NCBI GenBank assembly: GCA_022561895.1
Contig: JADFQH010000016.1
Coordinates: forward strand, 6,336-19,024
Origin: Methanobacteriota archaeon
GTDB taxonomy: Archaea > Halobacteriota > Halobacteria > Halobacteriales > Halalkalicoccaceae
Length of the DNA stretch: 12,689 nucleotides
Direction: 5' to 3'
Shown here one piece after another: positions 6,447 to 12,689 of this stretch. Under the pieces are notes generated by a model. That model was not told where the DNA came from. It made no database searches and saw only the letters and a list, made by a program, of their open reading frames with translations. The position numbers and the translations under genes were made by a program. Every line of letters starts with the position of its first letter. Positions within the stretch are counted from its first letter, which is position 1.

Positions 6447-6514
6447 GGGGGGGATTTGAACCCCCGAACTCCCGATTACAAGTCGGGTGCTTGAACCACC
6501 CAAGCTCCCCTGGC
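6441..6514 (-). tRNA. tRNA-Thr (anticodon UGU)
   Basis: The minus strand folds as a complete cloverleaf. It has a 7-bp acceptor stem GCCAGGG/CCCTGGC, a D-arm GCTT/AAGC with a nine-base loop containing GG, an anticodon stem CCCGA/TCGGG, a five-base variable region, and a T-stem GGGGG/CCCCC around TTCAAAT. The anticodon loop is CTTGTAA, giving UGU at 6478-6480 for the Thr codon ACA. The discriminator base is U (6441) and CCA is not encoded. There is no intron. Its 3' side faces the gene-free and truncated region, the side on which integrating elements insert at tRNA genes. Confidence 0.95.
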
Positions 6515-6611
6515 GCATCCGAGTGCTGTACGGTCGAATGTAAGCCCCGAAAGAGATTCGCAGCATCAATCGAACGAATTTCTTTCAACAGTTACGTCCG
6601 TCCGTATATCC

Positions 6612-7082
6612 CTACGGGGAGTTATCGGTTTCGACTCGCTTTTCGAGTTCGACTCGGTGTGGTTCGTAGTCCAGGCTGGCATAAAACCGCCGTGCGCCGT
6701 CGTTTGCGGCGAGCGTTTCGAGTCCGATCACGTCCGCATCCCGCTCTGTAAGCGCCACCTCCGCCGCTTCCATGAGCGCCGTTCCGATCCCCTCACTTCG
6801 CTTCTCCGGAATGACGAAGAGGTTGTGTACGATCCCACGAGTCGTTTCGGTGGCATAAAGACGACGCTCGATCGCGAACATCGCGAATCCGACGATCCGT
6901 CCCTCACTGCGGGCAACGAGCAGGGTGTCGTCGGCGATATAGCGGCCGATCGTCTCGGCGATCCTTCCGCGATTCGTCTCGCTTGCGAGATGTGAGCCAA
7001 AGCGCTGCTGGCCGCGGGCCAACTCCACCCACAGATCCGCGATAACCTCCGTTTCATCGAGCGTCGGCGATTCGATCCGCAT
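6612..7082 (-). CDS. GNAT family N-acetyltransferase
   Basis: A 156-residue acetyl-CoA-dependent acyltransferase of unknown substrate, acting in the cytoplasm. The fold is readable throughout. The N-terminal strand is MRIESPT, followed by a helix with ELARGQQ and the central strand VGFAMFAI near 64-71. Motif A spans HNLFVIPEKRSEGIGTAL (about 86-103), where RSEGIG at 95-100 is the acetyl-CoA pyrophosphate loop. The C-terminal N-D-GARRFYASLDYEP signature lies near 127-141. I chose the ATG at 7082; a TTG at 7109 would add nine serine-rich residues outside the fold. It lies 62 bases downstream of the CBS-domain gene on the same strand and may share its transcript. The tight N-terminal segment could make it an amino-acid or protein N-acetyltransferase, but the substrate cannot be told. 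Confidence 0.88.
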   Translation of the reverse strand: MRIESPTLDETEVIADLWVELARGQQRFGSHLASETNRGRIAETIGRYIADDTLLVARSEGRIVGFAMFAIERRLYATETTRGIVHNLFVIPEKRSEGIGTALMEAAEVALTERDADVIGLETLAANDGARRFYASLDYEPHRVELEKRVETDNSP

Positions 7083-7144
7083 CGGTTCGGACGAGGAGTG
7101 CGAGCACAAAGAACCGGTCGGTCAGTCGATGATCGGCCAGTCGG

Positions 7145-7693
7145 TTAGACGCGCCGACAGTCGCTACAGACGGCCTGCCCGTTCACTGATACGAGTTCCG
7201 GCATGAGCGACCCACAGATCTCACAGACGCTCTGGGTCGAGTACGCTGTATCTTCCGTGGTCGACTCCGGTTCGCCCGCCATCGTCTCGAACTCGTTTTC
7301 GGGTAGCGAACGCCCGGATGCCGCTGCGGTGAGTACGTCCTGGGGCGTAAGAACGCCGACGAGTCCGCCCCCGTTTCGAACGAGCAACTGGTGGCGATCC
7401 CCTGCGGAAAGTGCGCTTGCTGCCTCCGAGAGGGGGACCTCCGGTTTGATGCTCGGCCCGGAACCCGACATCACGGAGGCGATCCCGGTTTCGACGGGGA
7501 TCGATCCCGTGGTCACGGCCCGGAGCAGATCGCGTTCCGTGACGGTTCCAACCGCTTCGGTTCCCCGAACGACGACGACACCGCTCACCCCGTCCTCGAT
7601 CATGAGATCGATCACATCCCTGATCGTATCCGACTCACTCACCCCCGCGTACGCCGTCGTCATCACGTCTCTAACAGTGAGATCTTCAGCCAT
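7145..7693 (-). CDS. CBS-domain pair protein with C-terminal zinc ribbon
   Basis: The protein is 182 residues and soluble. Two CBS motifs form one Bateman module (about 1-60 and 68-127). Each shows the usual pattern: VRDVMTT with VGTVTERDLLRA, then IASVMSG with LVGVLTPQDVLTA. Such modules bind adenine nucleotides or S-adenosylmethionine and act as energy or ligand sensors. After an acidic linker come Cys157-x2-Cys160 and Cys176-x2-Cys179, a compact zinc ribbon that suggests contact with a nucleic acid or protein partner. The combination is known in archaea, but its ligand is not. The ATG at 7693 has a TATA-like element about 28 bases upstream and no Shine-Dalgarno. The divergent neighbour is udk. 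Confidence 0.9.
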   Translation of the reverse strand: MAEDLTVRDVMTTAYAGVSESDTIRDVIDLMIEDGVSGVVVVRGTEAVGTVTERDLLRAVTTGSIPVETGIASVMSGSGPSIKPEVPLSEAASALSAGDRHQLLVRNGGGLVGVLTPQDVLTAAASGRSLPENEFETMAGEPESTTEDTAYSTQSVCEICGSLMPELVSVNGQAVCSDCRRV

Positions 7694-7716
7694 ATGTGTA
7701 CAGTTAGCACAGACGG

Positions 7717-7725
7717 TCTAAAAGC
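7717..7725 (-). promoter_or_regulatory. TATA-like element of the CBS-domain gene
   Basis: The minus strand reads GCTTTTAGA, centred 28 bases before the ATG at 7693. This fits a leaderless haloarchaeal promoter. Confidence 0.5.
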
Positions 7726-7769
7726 TGTTCCCGGCAGAGTTAAGCATCCGTGAGTGGTAGTATCACGGC

Positions 7770-7779
7770 CCTTTTGATA
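7770..7779 (+). promoter_or_regulatory. TATA-like element of udk
   Basis: CCTTTTGATA on the plus strand predicts transcription near 7800, ahead of the udk start at 7830 (or the GTG at 7812). With the CBS-gene element it forms a divergent promoter pair separated by about 45 bases. Confidence 0.45.
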
Positions 7780-7829
7780 GCGATCCGGAATCGGGACGTT
7801 GAAAGGTTCGTGTGGCGAGATTAGGGCTG

Positions 7830-8480
7830 ATGACCATCCCCTCGTTCGTGCTCGGGATCGCCGGCGGGACCGGTGCGGGAAAGACCACTATCGCTCGCGA
7901 CGTGACCGACGGGCTCGATCAGCCGATGACACAGCTCCCGCTCGATAACTACTACGAGGACCATCCCGAACGCTCGTTTGCCGAGCGACGATCGATCAAC
8001 TACGACCATCCATCCGCCTTCGACTGGGATCTCATCCGGGCGCACGTAGAGAAACTGTGTTCGGGCGAGTCAATCGAGATGCCCCAGTACGACTTCGAAA
8101 CCCACGCTCGAACCGGCGAGCGCGTGCGGGTCGAACCGACCGACGTACTCGTCATCGAGGGGATTCTTGCACTGTATGAGGAGGCACTGAACAACGGAAT
8201 GGATCTCAGACTCTACGTCGAAACCGATGCGGACGTGCGAATTCTTCGGCGGATTCGTCGGGACGTTATCGAACGCGGGCGGAGTTTGGAGGGGGTTATC
8301 GAGCAGTATCTCTCAACAGTGAAACCGATGCACGAGCAGTTCGTCGAGCCGACGAAAAAACGGGCGGATCTCGTCGTTCCGGAGGGGGCAAACAGCGCCG
8401 CCATCGAGCTTCTCGGCGCTGCGATCGCGGACGCGCAAAATTCTTCAAAAGTAAAAGCGCCGCTGATCGAGCACGATTAG
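7830..8480 (+). CDS. udk: Uridine kinase
   Basis: A 216-residue P-loop kinase that phosphorylates uridine (and usually cytidine) in pyrimidine salvage. Walker A is GGTGAGKT at residues 12-19. PLDNYYED follows near residue 37, the nucleoside-binding aspartate/tyrosine segment of the family. NYDHPSAFDWDL near 57-68 is another family signature. Next come PQYDFETHARTGE, the Walker B-like strand VLVIEGILAL, and the lid arginines RILRRIRRDVIERGRS. All key motifs are intact and the length is normal. I chose the ATG at 7830, which gives MTIPSFVLGIAGG as in relatives; a GTG at 7812 would add six residues. The stop TAG (8478-8480) interlocks with the stop of the convergent DUF5785 gene. Confidence 0.95.
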   Translation: MTIPSFVLGIAGGTGAGKTTIARDVTDGLDQPMTQLPLDNYYEDHPERSFAERRSINYDHPSAFDWDLIRAHVEKLCSGESIEMPQYDFETHARTGERVRVEPTDVLVIEGILALYEEALNNGMDLRLYVETDADVRILRRIRRDVIERGRSLEGVIEQYLSTVKPMHEQFVEPTKKRADLVVPEGANSAAIELLGAAIADAQNSSKVKAPLIEHD

Positions 8481-8797
8481 GCCGGTTTTCGCTCGGGATT
8501 CGAACCGGTGGGGTGGTAGTCCCAGAACCCACCGCCGCGCATCGCCCGGCCGATCGCGCGGTGGAACTCGACGATGTTCGGGACCTCCTCGATATCGACC
8601 CCGTTCAGGATCTCGCGTGCGGGGACGACCTTTTTCGAGTTGATACGAATCGGGTCGTCGCCGAACTCGGCGTTGAACTCATCGAACCGAAGGGGAAAGT
8701 CCTCCTCTTCGTCGACTTTTTTGGCGAAGATCGCCATGCCGTACTGTCGCATTCCTTCGCTTCCCTGCTCGCCATCGGGATCGTGCGGCCAGTCCAT
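8477..8797 (-). CDS. DUF5785 family protein
   Basis: A 106-residue acidic protein of a small haloarchaeal family with no known function. It opens MDWPHDPDGEQGSEGMRQYG and contains AKKVDEEEDFPL, PIRINSKKVV and the C-terminal GGGFWDYHP. These short motifs are how I recognise it, from memory of the family. There is no signal or membrane segment. The frame stays open on the 5' side to 9289, but that extension overlaps the divergent protease gene antisense and is arginine-rich. The ATG at 8797, with a TATA-like box 27 bases upstream and family-typical first residues, is the real start. Its TAA overlaps the udk TAG in the four bases TTAG. Confidence 0.85.
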   Translation of the reverse strand: MDWPHDPDGEQGSEGMRQYGMAIFAKKVDEEEDFPLRFDEFNAEFGDDPIRINSKKVVPAREILNGVDIEEVPNIVEFHRAIGRAMRGGGFWDYHPTGSNPERKPA

Positions 8798-8819
8798 ACC
8801 GGAGGTGGGGCAGGGGCGC

Positions 8820-8828
8820 GAAAAAAGG
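8820..8828 (-). promoter_or_regulatory. TATA-like element of the DUF5785 gene
   Basis: The minus strand reads CCTTTTTTC about 27 bases before the ATG at 8797. The A/T run stands out in a GC-rich spacer. Confidence 0.45.
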
Positions 8829-8837
8829 TTGCTACTG

Positions 8838-8850
8838 GGAGGTGTCCTCC
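8838..8850. promoter_or_regulatory. Dyad between divergent DUF5785 and protease genes
   Basis: GGAGG-TGT-CCTCC is an exact 5-bp inverted repeat with a three-base centre. It sits midway between the two start sites, so it could be a shared operator. A second short dyad, GGCC-GAAC-GGCC (8881-8892), lies just before the protease ATG. Both are short enough to arise by chance. Confidence 0.3.
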
Positions 8851-8896
8851 GTTGGGGAACGACAGGGAAAAGGTACGGCGGGCCGAACGGCCAGCA

Positions 8897-9670
8897 ATGG
8901 CTTCTAGAACGACGAACGCGAGTCCGCTTGCGTACGCCATCACGCTCGGGACGGCCCTCCTGATCGGCTTTGCCGGATTCGGTGTCGGAACGCTGTTCAG
9001 TATCGCGGTCGTGGGTGTTCTCGGTCTCGTTGGGGTAGATGTGTTCGCCCAGCCGATCCTGCTTACGGTTATCGGCGTCATCACGCTCCAAGGGCTCGGC
9101 TTCGGTACCGTTGCACTGTTTTATCTGACGACACGCGAGGAGGGCTTTGATTTCCTCATGCTCTCGCTTCCCGATCTGCGGGACTTTATCTGGATCGCCG
9201 CGGGCCTGATCACGCTCTTTGGAACGCTGATCGTGGTGAACCTCGTCCAGACGACGTTCGGCATCGAGTCCGCCGATCACAGTCTCCAAGCGCTCGGCGC
9301 GGAGACGCCCGAACTTCTTCTGATACTCGTCCCGTTTTCGCTGCTGCTCGTCGGTCCCGGCGAGGAGCTACTCTTTCGGGGTGTTATCCAGCAGCTCCTC
9401 AGAAACCGCTTTGGCGTCGCCGTCGGTATCGCCCTCGCCAGCATCATCTTTGCCGTTGCCCACGTCGGGGCACTCACCGACGAAGGACTTCTTGCCACCC
9501 TCCTCACCTACGTCGCCTTGAGCATCGTTCTCGGAGTGAGCTACGAGTACAGCGAGAACCTCGTCGTTCCGGCCGTGATCCACGGCCTGTTCAACGCGAT
9601 CCAGTTTCTGATCCTCTACTGGGCGATTACGAGCGGTGGCGAGGAGGCATTGGCCCTGCTCTTGTTGTAG
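8897..9670 (+). CDS. CPBP family intramembrane metalloprotease
   Basis: A 257-residue integral membrane protein with about six to eight hydrophobic segments, of the CPBP (CAAX protease / bacteriocin-processing, Abi) family. The three catalytic motifs are intact. They are Glu156-Glu157-x3-Arg161 (GEELLFRG), Phe185-x3-His189 (FAVAHV) and His229-x3-Asn233 (HGLFNA). Glutamate and the histidines form the active site inside the membrane. In eukaryotes the family cleaves prenylated CAAX proteins; in prokaryotes the substrates are mostly unknown, and some members confer bacteriocin self-immunity. The start is the ATG at 8897; the frame is open further upstream but lies antisense to DUF5785 there. The aldolase gene begins 38 bases after the stop and may be cotranscribed. 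Confidence 0.92.
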   Translation: MASRTTNASPLAYAITLGTALLIGFAGFGVGTLFSIAVVGVLGLVGVDVFAQPILLTVIGVITLQGLGFGTVALFYLTTREEGFDFLMLSLPDLRDFIWIAAGLITLFGTLIVVNLVQTTFGIESADHSLQALGAETPELLLILVPFSLLLVGPGEELLFRGVIQQLLRNRFGVAVGIALASIIFAVAHVGALTDEGLLATLLTYVALSIVLGVSYEYSENLVVPAVIHGLFNAIQFLILYWAITSGGEEALALLLL

Positions 9671-9708
9671 ACCGAATCGGATTTGGTCACCCCCTCTAGA
9701 ATTCCTCT

Positions 9709-10470
9709 GTGAGCAACCCCAACCCACTTCACTCCCGCGCCATCGGTACGTGGCTCTCGATCCCGCATCCGACCGTCGCCGAAGCGCTCGCCGGATTGGA
9801 CTACGACTTCGCGGTGATCGACACCGAACACGCCTCGACGACGACCGAAACCGTAGAAAACATGATCCGAGCGATCGAGGCCGCGGGCGACACCGCGCCG
9901 CTCGCGCGCGTCGCGTGGAACGACCCCGTCCGGATCAAGCGCCTTCTGGACACCGGCGTCGCCGGACTCATGCTCCCGATGGTCGAAACCAGCGACGAAG
10001 CCCGCGAGGTGGTCGCGGCGATGAGCTACCCGCCCGAGGGGGGCCGCGGGATCGCCGCCTCGCGGGCCTCGGGCTACGAACTCACCCCCGAGTACGTCGA
10101 TCGTGCAAGCGACGACCTCACGACGATCGTCCAGATCGAGACGGAGAAAGGGGTGGGAAACGCCACGGAGATCGCCGGCGTCTCCGGAATCGACGCGCTG
10201 TTCGTCGGTCCCGCGGATCTCTCGGGCTCGCTCGGCGTCTTCGGACAGTTCGATTCGGAGCCGTTTACCGACGCCCTCACGCAGGTAATCGACGCCGGTG
10301 AGAAGGCCGAAAAACCGGTCGGAACGCTCGCGACGGATGAGATGGAAATCGAGCGCTGGCACGACGCGGGCTTTGATTTCCTCATCGCCGGCACCGACAT
10401 TGGCCATCTGCAGAGCGGCGGTAATCGAGCGATAGAGACCTACCGCTCGCTCGGCTATAGTAGTCGTTGA
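9709..10470 (+). CDS. HpcH/HpaI family aldolase
   Basis: A 253-residue class II (metal-dependent) pyruvate aldolase, TIM-barrel fold. It should cleave a 2-keto-3-deoxy sugar acid or a 4-hydroxy-2-oxo acid to pyruvate and an aldehyde. Catalytic positions match E. coli HpaI in spacing: Asp38 and His41 (VIDTEHA), Arg67 (ARVAW), Glu144 (VQIETEKG, metal) and Asp170 (FVGPADLSG, metal). PPEGGRG near 108-114 is also typical. The start is GTG at 9709; no ATG occurs before the first catalytic motif. The substrate cannot be told from the sequence. Its last four codons and stop (YSSR) lie in the left arm of the 114-base palindrome, and the convergent amidohydrolase ends identically. Confidence 0.93.
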   Translation: MSNPNPLHSRAIGTWLSIPHPTVAEALAGLDYDFAVIDTEHASTTTETVENMIRAIEAAGDTAPLARVAWNDPVRIKRLLDTGVAGLMLPMVETSDEAREVVAAMSYPPEGGRGIAASRASGYELTPEYVDRASDDLTTIVQIETEKGVGNATEIAGVSGIDALFVGPADLSGSLGVFGQFDSEPFTDALTQVIDAGEKAEKPVGTLATDEMEIERWHDAGFDFLIAGTDIGHLQSGGNRAIETYRSLGYSSR

Positions 10471-10568
10471 ACGTCACTCCACACCCGTGTGCGGAGTCGC
10501 GGCCAGCGCCGGGAGCACTGGCCGCCAGCGTCCACACGGTCTGCAAACAGTTTCAACGACTACTATAG
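10455..10568. repeat. 114-base imperfect palindrome joining two convergent genes
   Basis: Three exact inverted repeats are nested symmetrically. The outer arms are CTATAGTAGTCGTTGAA (10455-10471) and its complement (10552-10568), 17 bp. The middle arms are CCGTGTG (10485-10491) and CACACGG (10533-10539), 7 bp. The inner arms are GCGGCCAG (10499-10506) and CTGGCCGC (10518-10525), 8 bp, around an 11-base loop. Unpaired gaps are 13 and 12 bases, then 7 and 7 bases, so the whole block folds as one long hairpin in DNA or in either transcript. The left half can alternatively form a local hairpin (10476-10497). Each outer arm carries the last codons and TGA of the gene reading into it. It could be a bidirectional terminator, a palindromic (MITE- or REP-like) element, or both. 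I see no target-site duplication at its edges. Confidence 0.85.
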
Positions 10569-11980
10569 AGCCATCCCTCTTCGGCAGCGTCGACGAGTTT
10601 CGACCCGGCTTCTCGCCAGTCGTCCGCCCCTCGCTCGAAGACCGCCTCGGCCCGACTGGTCGCTTCTTCGATCGCAGCCCGCTCGTCGATCGTCGTGAAC
10701 TCCTCCTCCAGAAGGACCGGCTGGCCCTCGACGATGACGGTTTCCGCGTTCGCGCTCCCGTAGACGAGGTTCGGGATCGCGGTGTGAAACGGCTTTTCGA
10801 CTACTGGCGCGACCGAGGGCGCATCGAGCGAAAATATCGCGAGATCCGCCCGGTTGCCGACCGCGAGCGCTCCAATAGCATCGAGTCCGAGCGCGCGTGC
10901 GCCGCCGACAGTTCCGACGCGAAGGGCCTCCCACGCCGGAAGCCGGGTCGGATTTTCAGCCTCTGTTTTCGAAAGCAGGCTCGCCGTCCGAAGCTCCCTC
11001 GTCATGTCGTGGCCGCCGGGTCCGGGAGCTTGGTCTGTGCCGAGTCCGACATAGGTGCCCCGGTCGAGGAACTCCGTGACGGGCGGAACGATTCCGTCGA
11101 TGGCGGCGATCGAACTCGGACAGCCGATCATCCGCGCGCCGCTTTCTGCAATCCGCGTGCGCTCCTCGCTCGTTGCGCCGTGGCAGTGAACCGCGATCAG
11201 TCGATCATCGAGCAATCCCAGTTCGTCGAGAGCCCCTACAGTTGAACTCCCAGAACCGTAGCGAGCCTGAATCTGTTTTCGCTCGCGCTCACCCTGTGCG
11301 ACGTGCATGTGGATCGATGCCTCTCGATCACTCGCCCGCTCCCGGATCGTCTCCAGTAGCTCCGCCGACACCATATCGAGCGCCTGCGGCCCATACATTG
11401 GAGTGACCAGCGACTCGTCGGCGTACCGATCGAACAACGCCTCGTTTCGTCCGAGTGTGGCCTCTCCCTTCTCGCGATCCATCGGATACGCCGTTCCGGG
11501 ATCGCCGTCCATCGCCGCAGTCTCGTTGATGGTTTCTGTGGCCGCAACCCGAACGCCCATCGGCAGATACACTTCCTCGATGAGTGCTCCGACCCCTCGG
11601 GTGTACTCTCCGAACGTCGTCACGCCCGAACGAACGCCTTCGAGAACGCCGAGTCGTGCGCCGGCGATCCGATCCTCGTCGGTCATCGCGTCGGAAAACG
11701 GGGCGAGTCCGTGCGTCATCCACTCGATCTCGGGGAGGTCCTGTGCGCCACCTCTGAGCAGCGTCTGTGGGGTGTGGACGTGCGCGTCGATAAGCCCTGG
11801 AAGAACGAGTTTCTCGCCGGCGTCGATTACCTGGTCCGGACTGGCGTCGAACTCGTCGCCCGGCCCGACGAAGGTAATCTCCCCCTCCGAAACGCCGACC
11901 GCGCCGTCCTCGATGATTCCGAGTCCGCCTCTTTTCGTATCCATCGTACAGACCAGTCCGTTGGTGATCGCAGACTCCAT
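10553..11980 (-). CDS. Metal-dependent amidohydrolase (deaminase-like)
   Basis: A 475-residue cytoplasmic member of the amidohydrolase superfamily, in the group with cytosine/guanine/S-adenosylhomocysteine deaminases and AtzB/TrzN-type hydrolases. Metal ligands are visible: His67 and His69 (LIDAHVHT), His226 in SIHMHVAQ, His267 (or His265) in AVHCHG, and Asp316 in GLGTDQAPG. The first 13 residues (ITNGLVCTMD) form the usual N-terminal beta strand of the composite sheet, which requires the start at 11980. The C-terminal sheet segment is NRADLAIFSLDAPS. Substrate is probably a nitrogen heterocycle; this is inference. A TATAAAT touches the ATG and is too close to serve it; a weaker CTATGA about 28 bases upstream may. 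The gene ends YSSR inside the palindrome shared with the aldolase. Confidence 0.9.
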   Translation of the reverse strand: MESAITNGLVCTMDTKRGGLGIIEDGAVGVSEGEITFVGPGDEFDASPDQVIDAGEKLVLPGLIDAHVHTPQTLLRGGAQDLPEIEWMTHGLAPFSDAMTDEDRIAGARLGVLEGVRSGVTTFGEYTRGVGALIEEVYLPMGVRVAATETINETAAMDGDPGTAYPMDREKGEATLGRNEALFDRYADESLVTPMYGPQALDMVSAELLETIRERASDREASIHMHVAQGERERKQIQARYGSGSSTVGALDELGLLDDRLIAVHCHGATSEERTRIAESGARMIGCPSSIAAIDGIVPPVTEFLDRGTYVGLGTDQAPGPGGHDMTRELRTASLLSKTEAENPTRLPAWEALRVGTVGGARALGLDAIGALAVGNRADLAIFSLDAPSVAPVVEKPFHTAIPNLVYGSANAETVIVEGQPVLLEEEFTTIDERAAIEEATSRAEAVFERGADDWREAGSKLVDAAEEGWLYSSR

Positions 11981-11982
11981 TT

Positions 11983-12084
11983 ATAGGGATTCTCGTAAAG
12001 ACTCATAGAGTTCCCGTCCACTAACCGACCGACGTGGACCGTGCGAGTGCAAGAAACGATCCGGCTGGTTACGATAATCCCTAT
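11983..12084. repeat. 9-bp inverted repeat bounding the amidohydrolase/aminotransferase gap
   Basis: ATAGGGATT (11983-11991) is exactly complementary to AATCCCTAT (12076-12084). The arms sit at the two edges of the 103-base intergenic space, the right arm ending on the first base of the aminotransferase stop triplet. Inside it a second stem, GTCCAC (12016-12021) with GTGGAC (12034-12039), may act as the 3' hairpin of the aminotransferase message. Confidence 0.5.
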
Positions 12085-12689
12085 CAGCTCTCCTCGCGGA
12101 CCATCGCCTCGATTCCGTCGAAACCGGCCTCGATTCGGTCGAGATCGTTCGCGAAGCTGACTCGAAGATAGTCTACCCCGGCCTCGCCGAAGCCGTTTCC
12201 GGGTGCGGTGACGACGCCGTACTCCCGGAGCAGACGTTTCGCGATCGAGAGGGTATCGCCCGAGAGCGCGCTCACGTCGAGAAACGCATAAAAGGCCCCT
12301 TCGGGTGGGACTGCCGAAATAGCTGGGATGGAGTCGACCCGATCGATCACGTACTCCCGGCGTTCCGCGAAGGCCTCGTACATCGCTTTCGTCGGTTCCT
12401 GCGGGCCGGTGATCGCCGCCAGCGCGGCGTGCTGGGCGACGCTCGAAGCACACGCGGTCGTCGACTCGTGAATCTTCGTCACCTCGCCGATGAGCTCCGT
12501 GGGTCCAGCGAGCCAGCCGATCCGCCAGCCCGTCATCGCGTAGCGTTTCGAGCACGAATCGACCGTCAGCACCCGGTCAGGATCGACGTAGCTCGCCATT
12601 GCCCGGTCCTCGCCCTCGTAGACGAGCCCCCTGTAGACTTCATCGGCGATGACGTAGGCGTCGTACTCGGCCGCCGCGGCGGCGACCTC
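12084..12689 (-). CDS. PLP-dependent class I/II aminotransferase, 5' end outside window
   Basis: The C-terminal 201 residues are visible and the frame is open to the right edge. Fold type I aminotransferase signatures are clear. ADEVY near visible residues 15-19 supplies the Asp and Tyr that hold the pyridine ring of PLP. SCSKRYAMTGWRIGW follows, with the Schiff-base lysine at visible residue 48 and Arg56. Arginine in YLRVSFAN near the C-terminus binds the substrate carboxylate. It would transfer amino groups between an amino acid and a 2-oxo acid in the cytoplasm; the alanine/aspartate-type subgroup is likely, but the donor cannot be told. The stop lies 103 bases before the amidohydrolase start on the same strand. 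A shared transcript is possible, although the gap holds inverted repeats. Confidence 0.93.
   Translation of the reverse strand, partial: EVAAAAAEYDAYVIADEVYRGLVYEGEDRAMASYVDPDRVLTVDSCSKRYAMTGWRIGWLAGPTELIGEVTKIHESTTACASSVAQHAALAAITGPQEPTKAMYEAFAERREYVIDRVDSIPAISAVPPEGAFYAFLDVSALSGDTLSIAKRLLREYGVVTAPGNGFGEAGVDYLRVSFANDLDRIEAGFDGIEAMVREES

Noticed and set aside
6279..6494. 71-residue plus-strand frame across the tRNA region
   Set aside because: It is the antisense translation of the tRNA relic and tRNA-Thr (ending GGDLNPRTPDYKSGA), a well-known kind of spurious ORF.
8513..8896. Plus-strand N-terminal extension of the protease frame
   Set aside because: It is antisense to the real DUF5785 gene. 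The hydrophobic protein begins cleanly at the ATG at 8897.
8798..9289. Long minus-strand 5' extension of the DUF5785 frame
   Set aside because: It runs antisense through the intergenic promoter and the start of the protease gene, and its composition (Arg, Gln, His-rich) is that of a shadow frame. The family start is MDWPHDPDG at 8797.
10472..10551. Small gene between the aldolase and amidohydrolase
   Set aside because: The 80 bases are explained by the nested palindrome arms and have no start with coding-like composition.
11979..11985. TATAAAT directly before the amidohydrolase ATG as its promoter
   Set aside because: It touches the start codon; transcription would begin inside the gene and remove the N-terminal strand the fold needs.

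Overview
The window reads as a haloarchaeal chromosome segment. The DNA is GC-rich with frequent CGATCG words and strong G/C third positions. The proteins are acidic and rich in Asp, Glu, Val and Thr. Several genes have a TATA-like box about 25-30 bases before an ATG with no Shine-Dalgarno, as in leaderless haloarchaeal transcripts. Two small families seen essentially only in haloarchaea (DUF6517 and DUF5785) are recognisable. The genus cannot be fixed from the sequence.

Left part (1-4284). A minus-strand pair encodes a two-domain CbiX-type sirohydrochlorin chelatase and a DR2241-family partner that runs off the left edge; the two overlap by one base (cobalamin/sirohaem metallation). Upstream on the same strand, each with its own putative promoter, lie a receiver-PAS signalling protein without a kinase module and an unrecognised acidic 114-residue protein. 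Divergent from these is cysS, cysteinyl-tRNA synthetase, with complete HIGH, KMSKS and zinc-ligand motifs.

Scarred zone (4285-6514). A Tat/lipobox DUF6517 lipoprotein gene is joined out of frame to the last two thirds of a phenylacetate-CoA ligase gene (paaK). The ligase has lost its N-terminal third, including the ATP-binding loop, so both genes look damaged by one deletion. About 550 bases without a convincing gene follow, with hairpins and short repeats. Then come a 77-base tRNA-like relic and an intact tRNA-Thr(UGU) on the minus strand. Together this looks like a decayed integration/deletion hotspot beside a tRNA.

Housekeeping block (6515-8797). Minus strand: a GNAT acetyltransferase behind a two-CBS-domain protein with a C-terminal zinc ribbon. 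Plus strand: uridine kinase (udk), whose stop codon interlocks with that of a convergent DUF5785 gene.

Right part (8798-12689). Divergent from DUF5785 are a CPBP intramembrane protease and then an HpcH/HpaI aldolase. Convergent to the aldolase is a metal-dependent amidohydrolase (deaminase-like), behind a class I/II aminotransferase that runs off the right edge. The most striking non-coding structure sits where aldolase and amidohydrolase meet. It is a 114-base imperfect palindrome with three perfectly nested stems of 17, 7 and 8 bp. Its outer arms supply the same last four codons and stop (Y-S-S-R-stop) to both genes. I see no complete new multi-gene system; this palindrome and the lipoprotein/paaK scar are the two things most worth following up.
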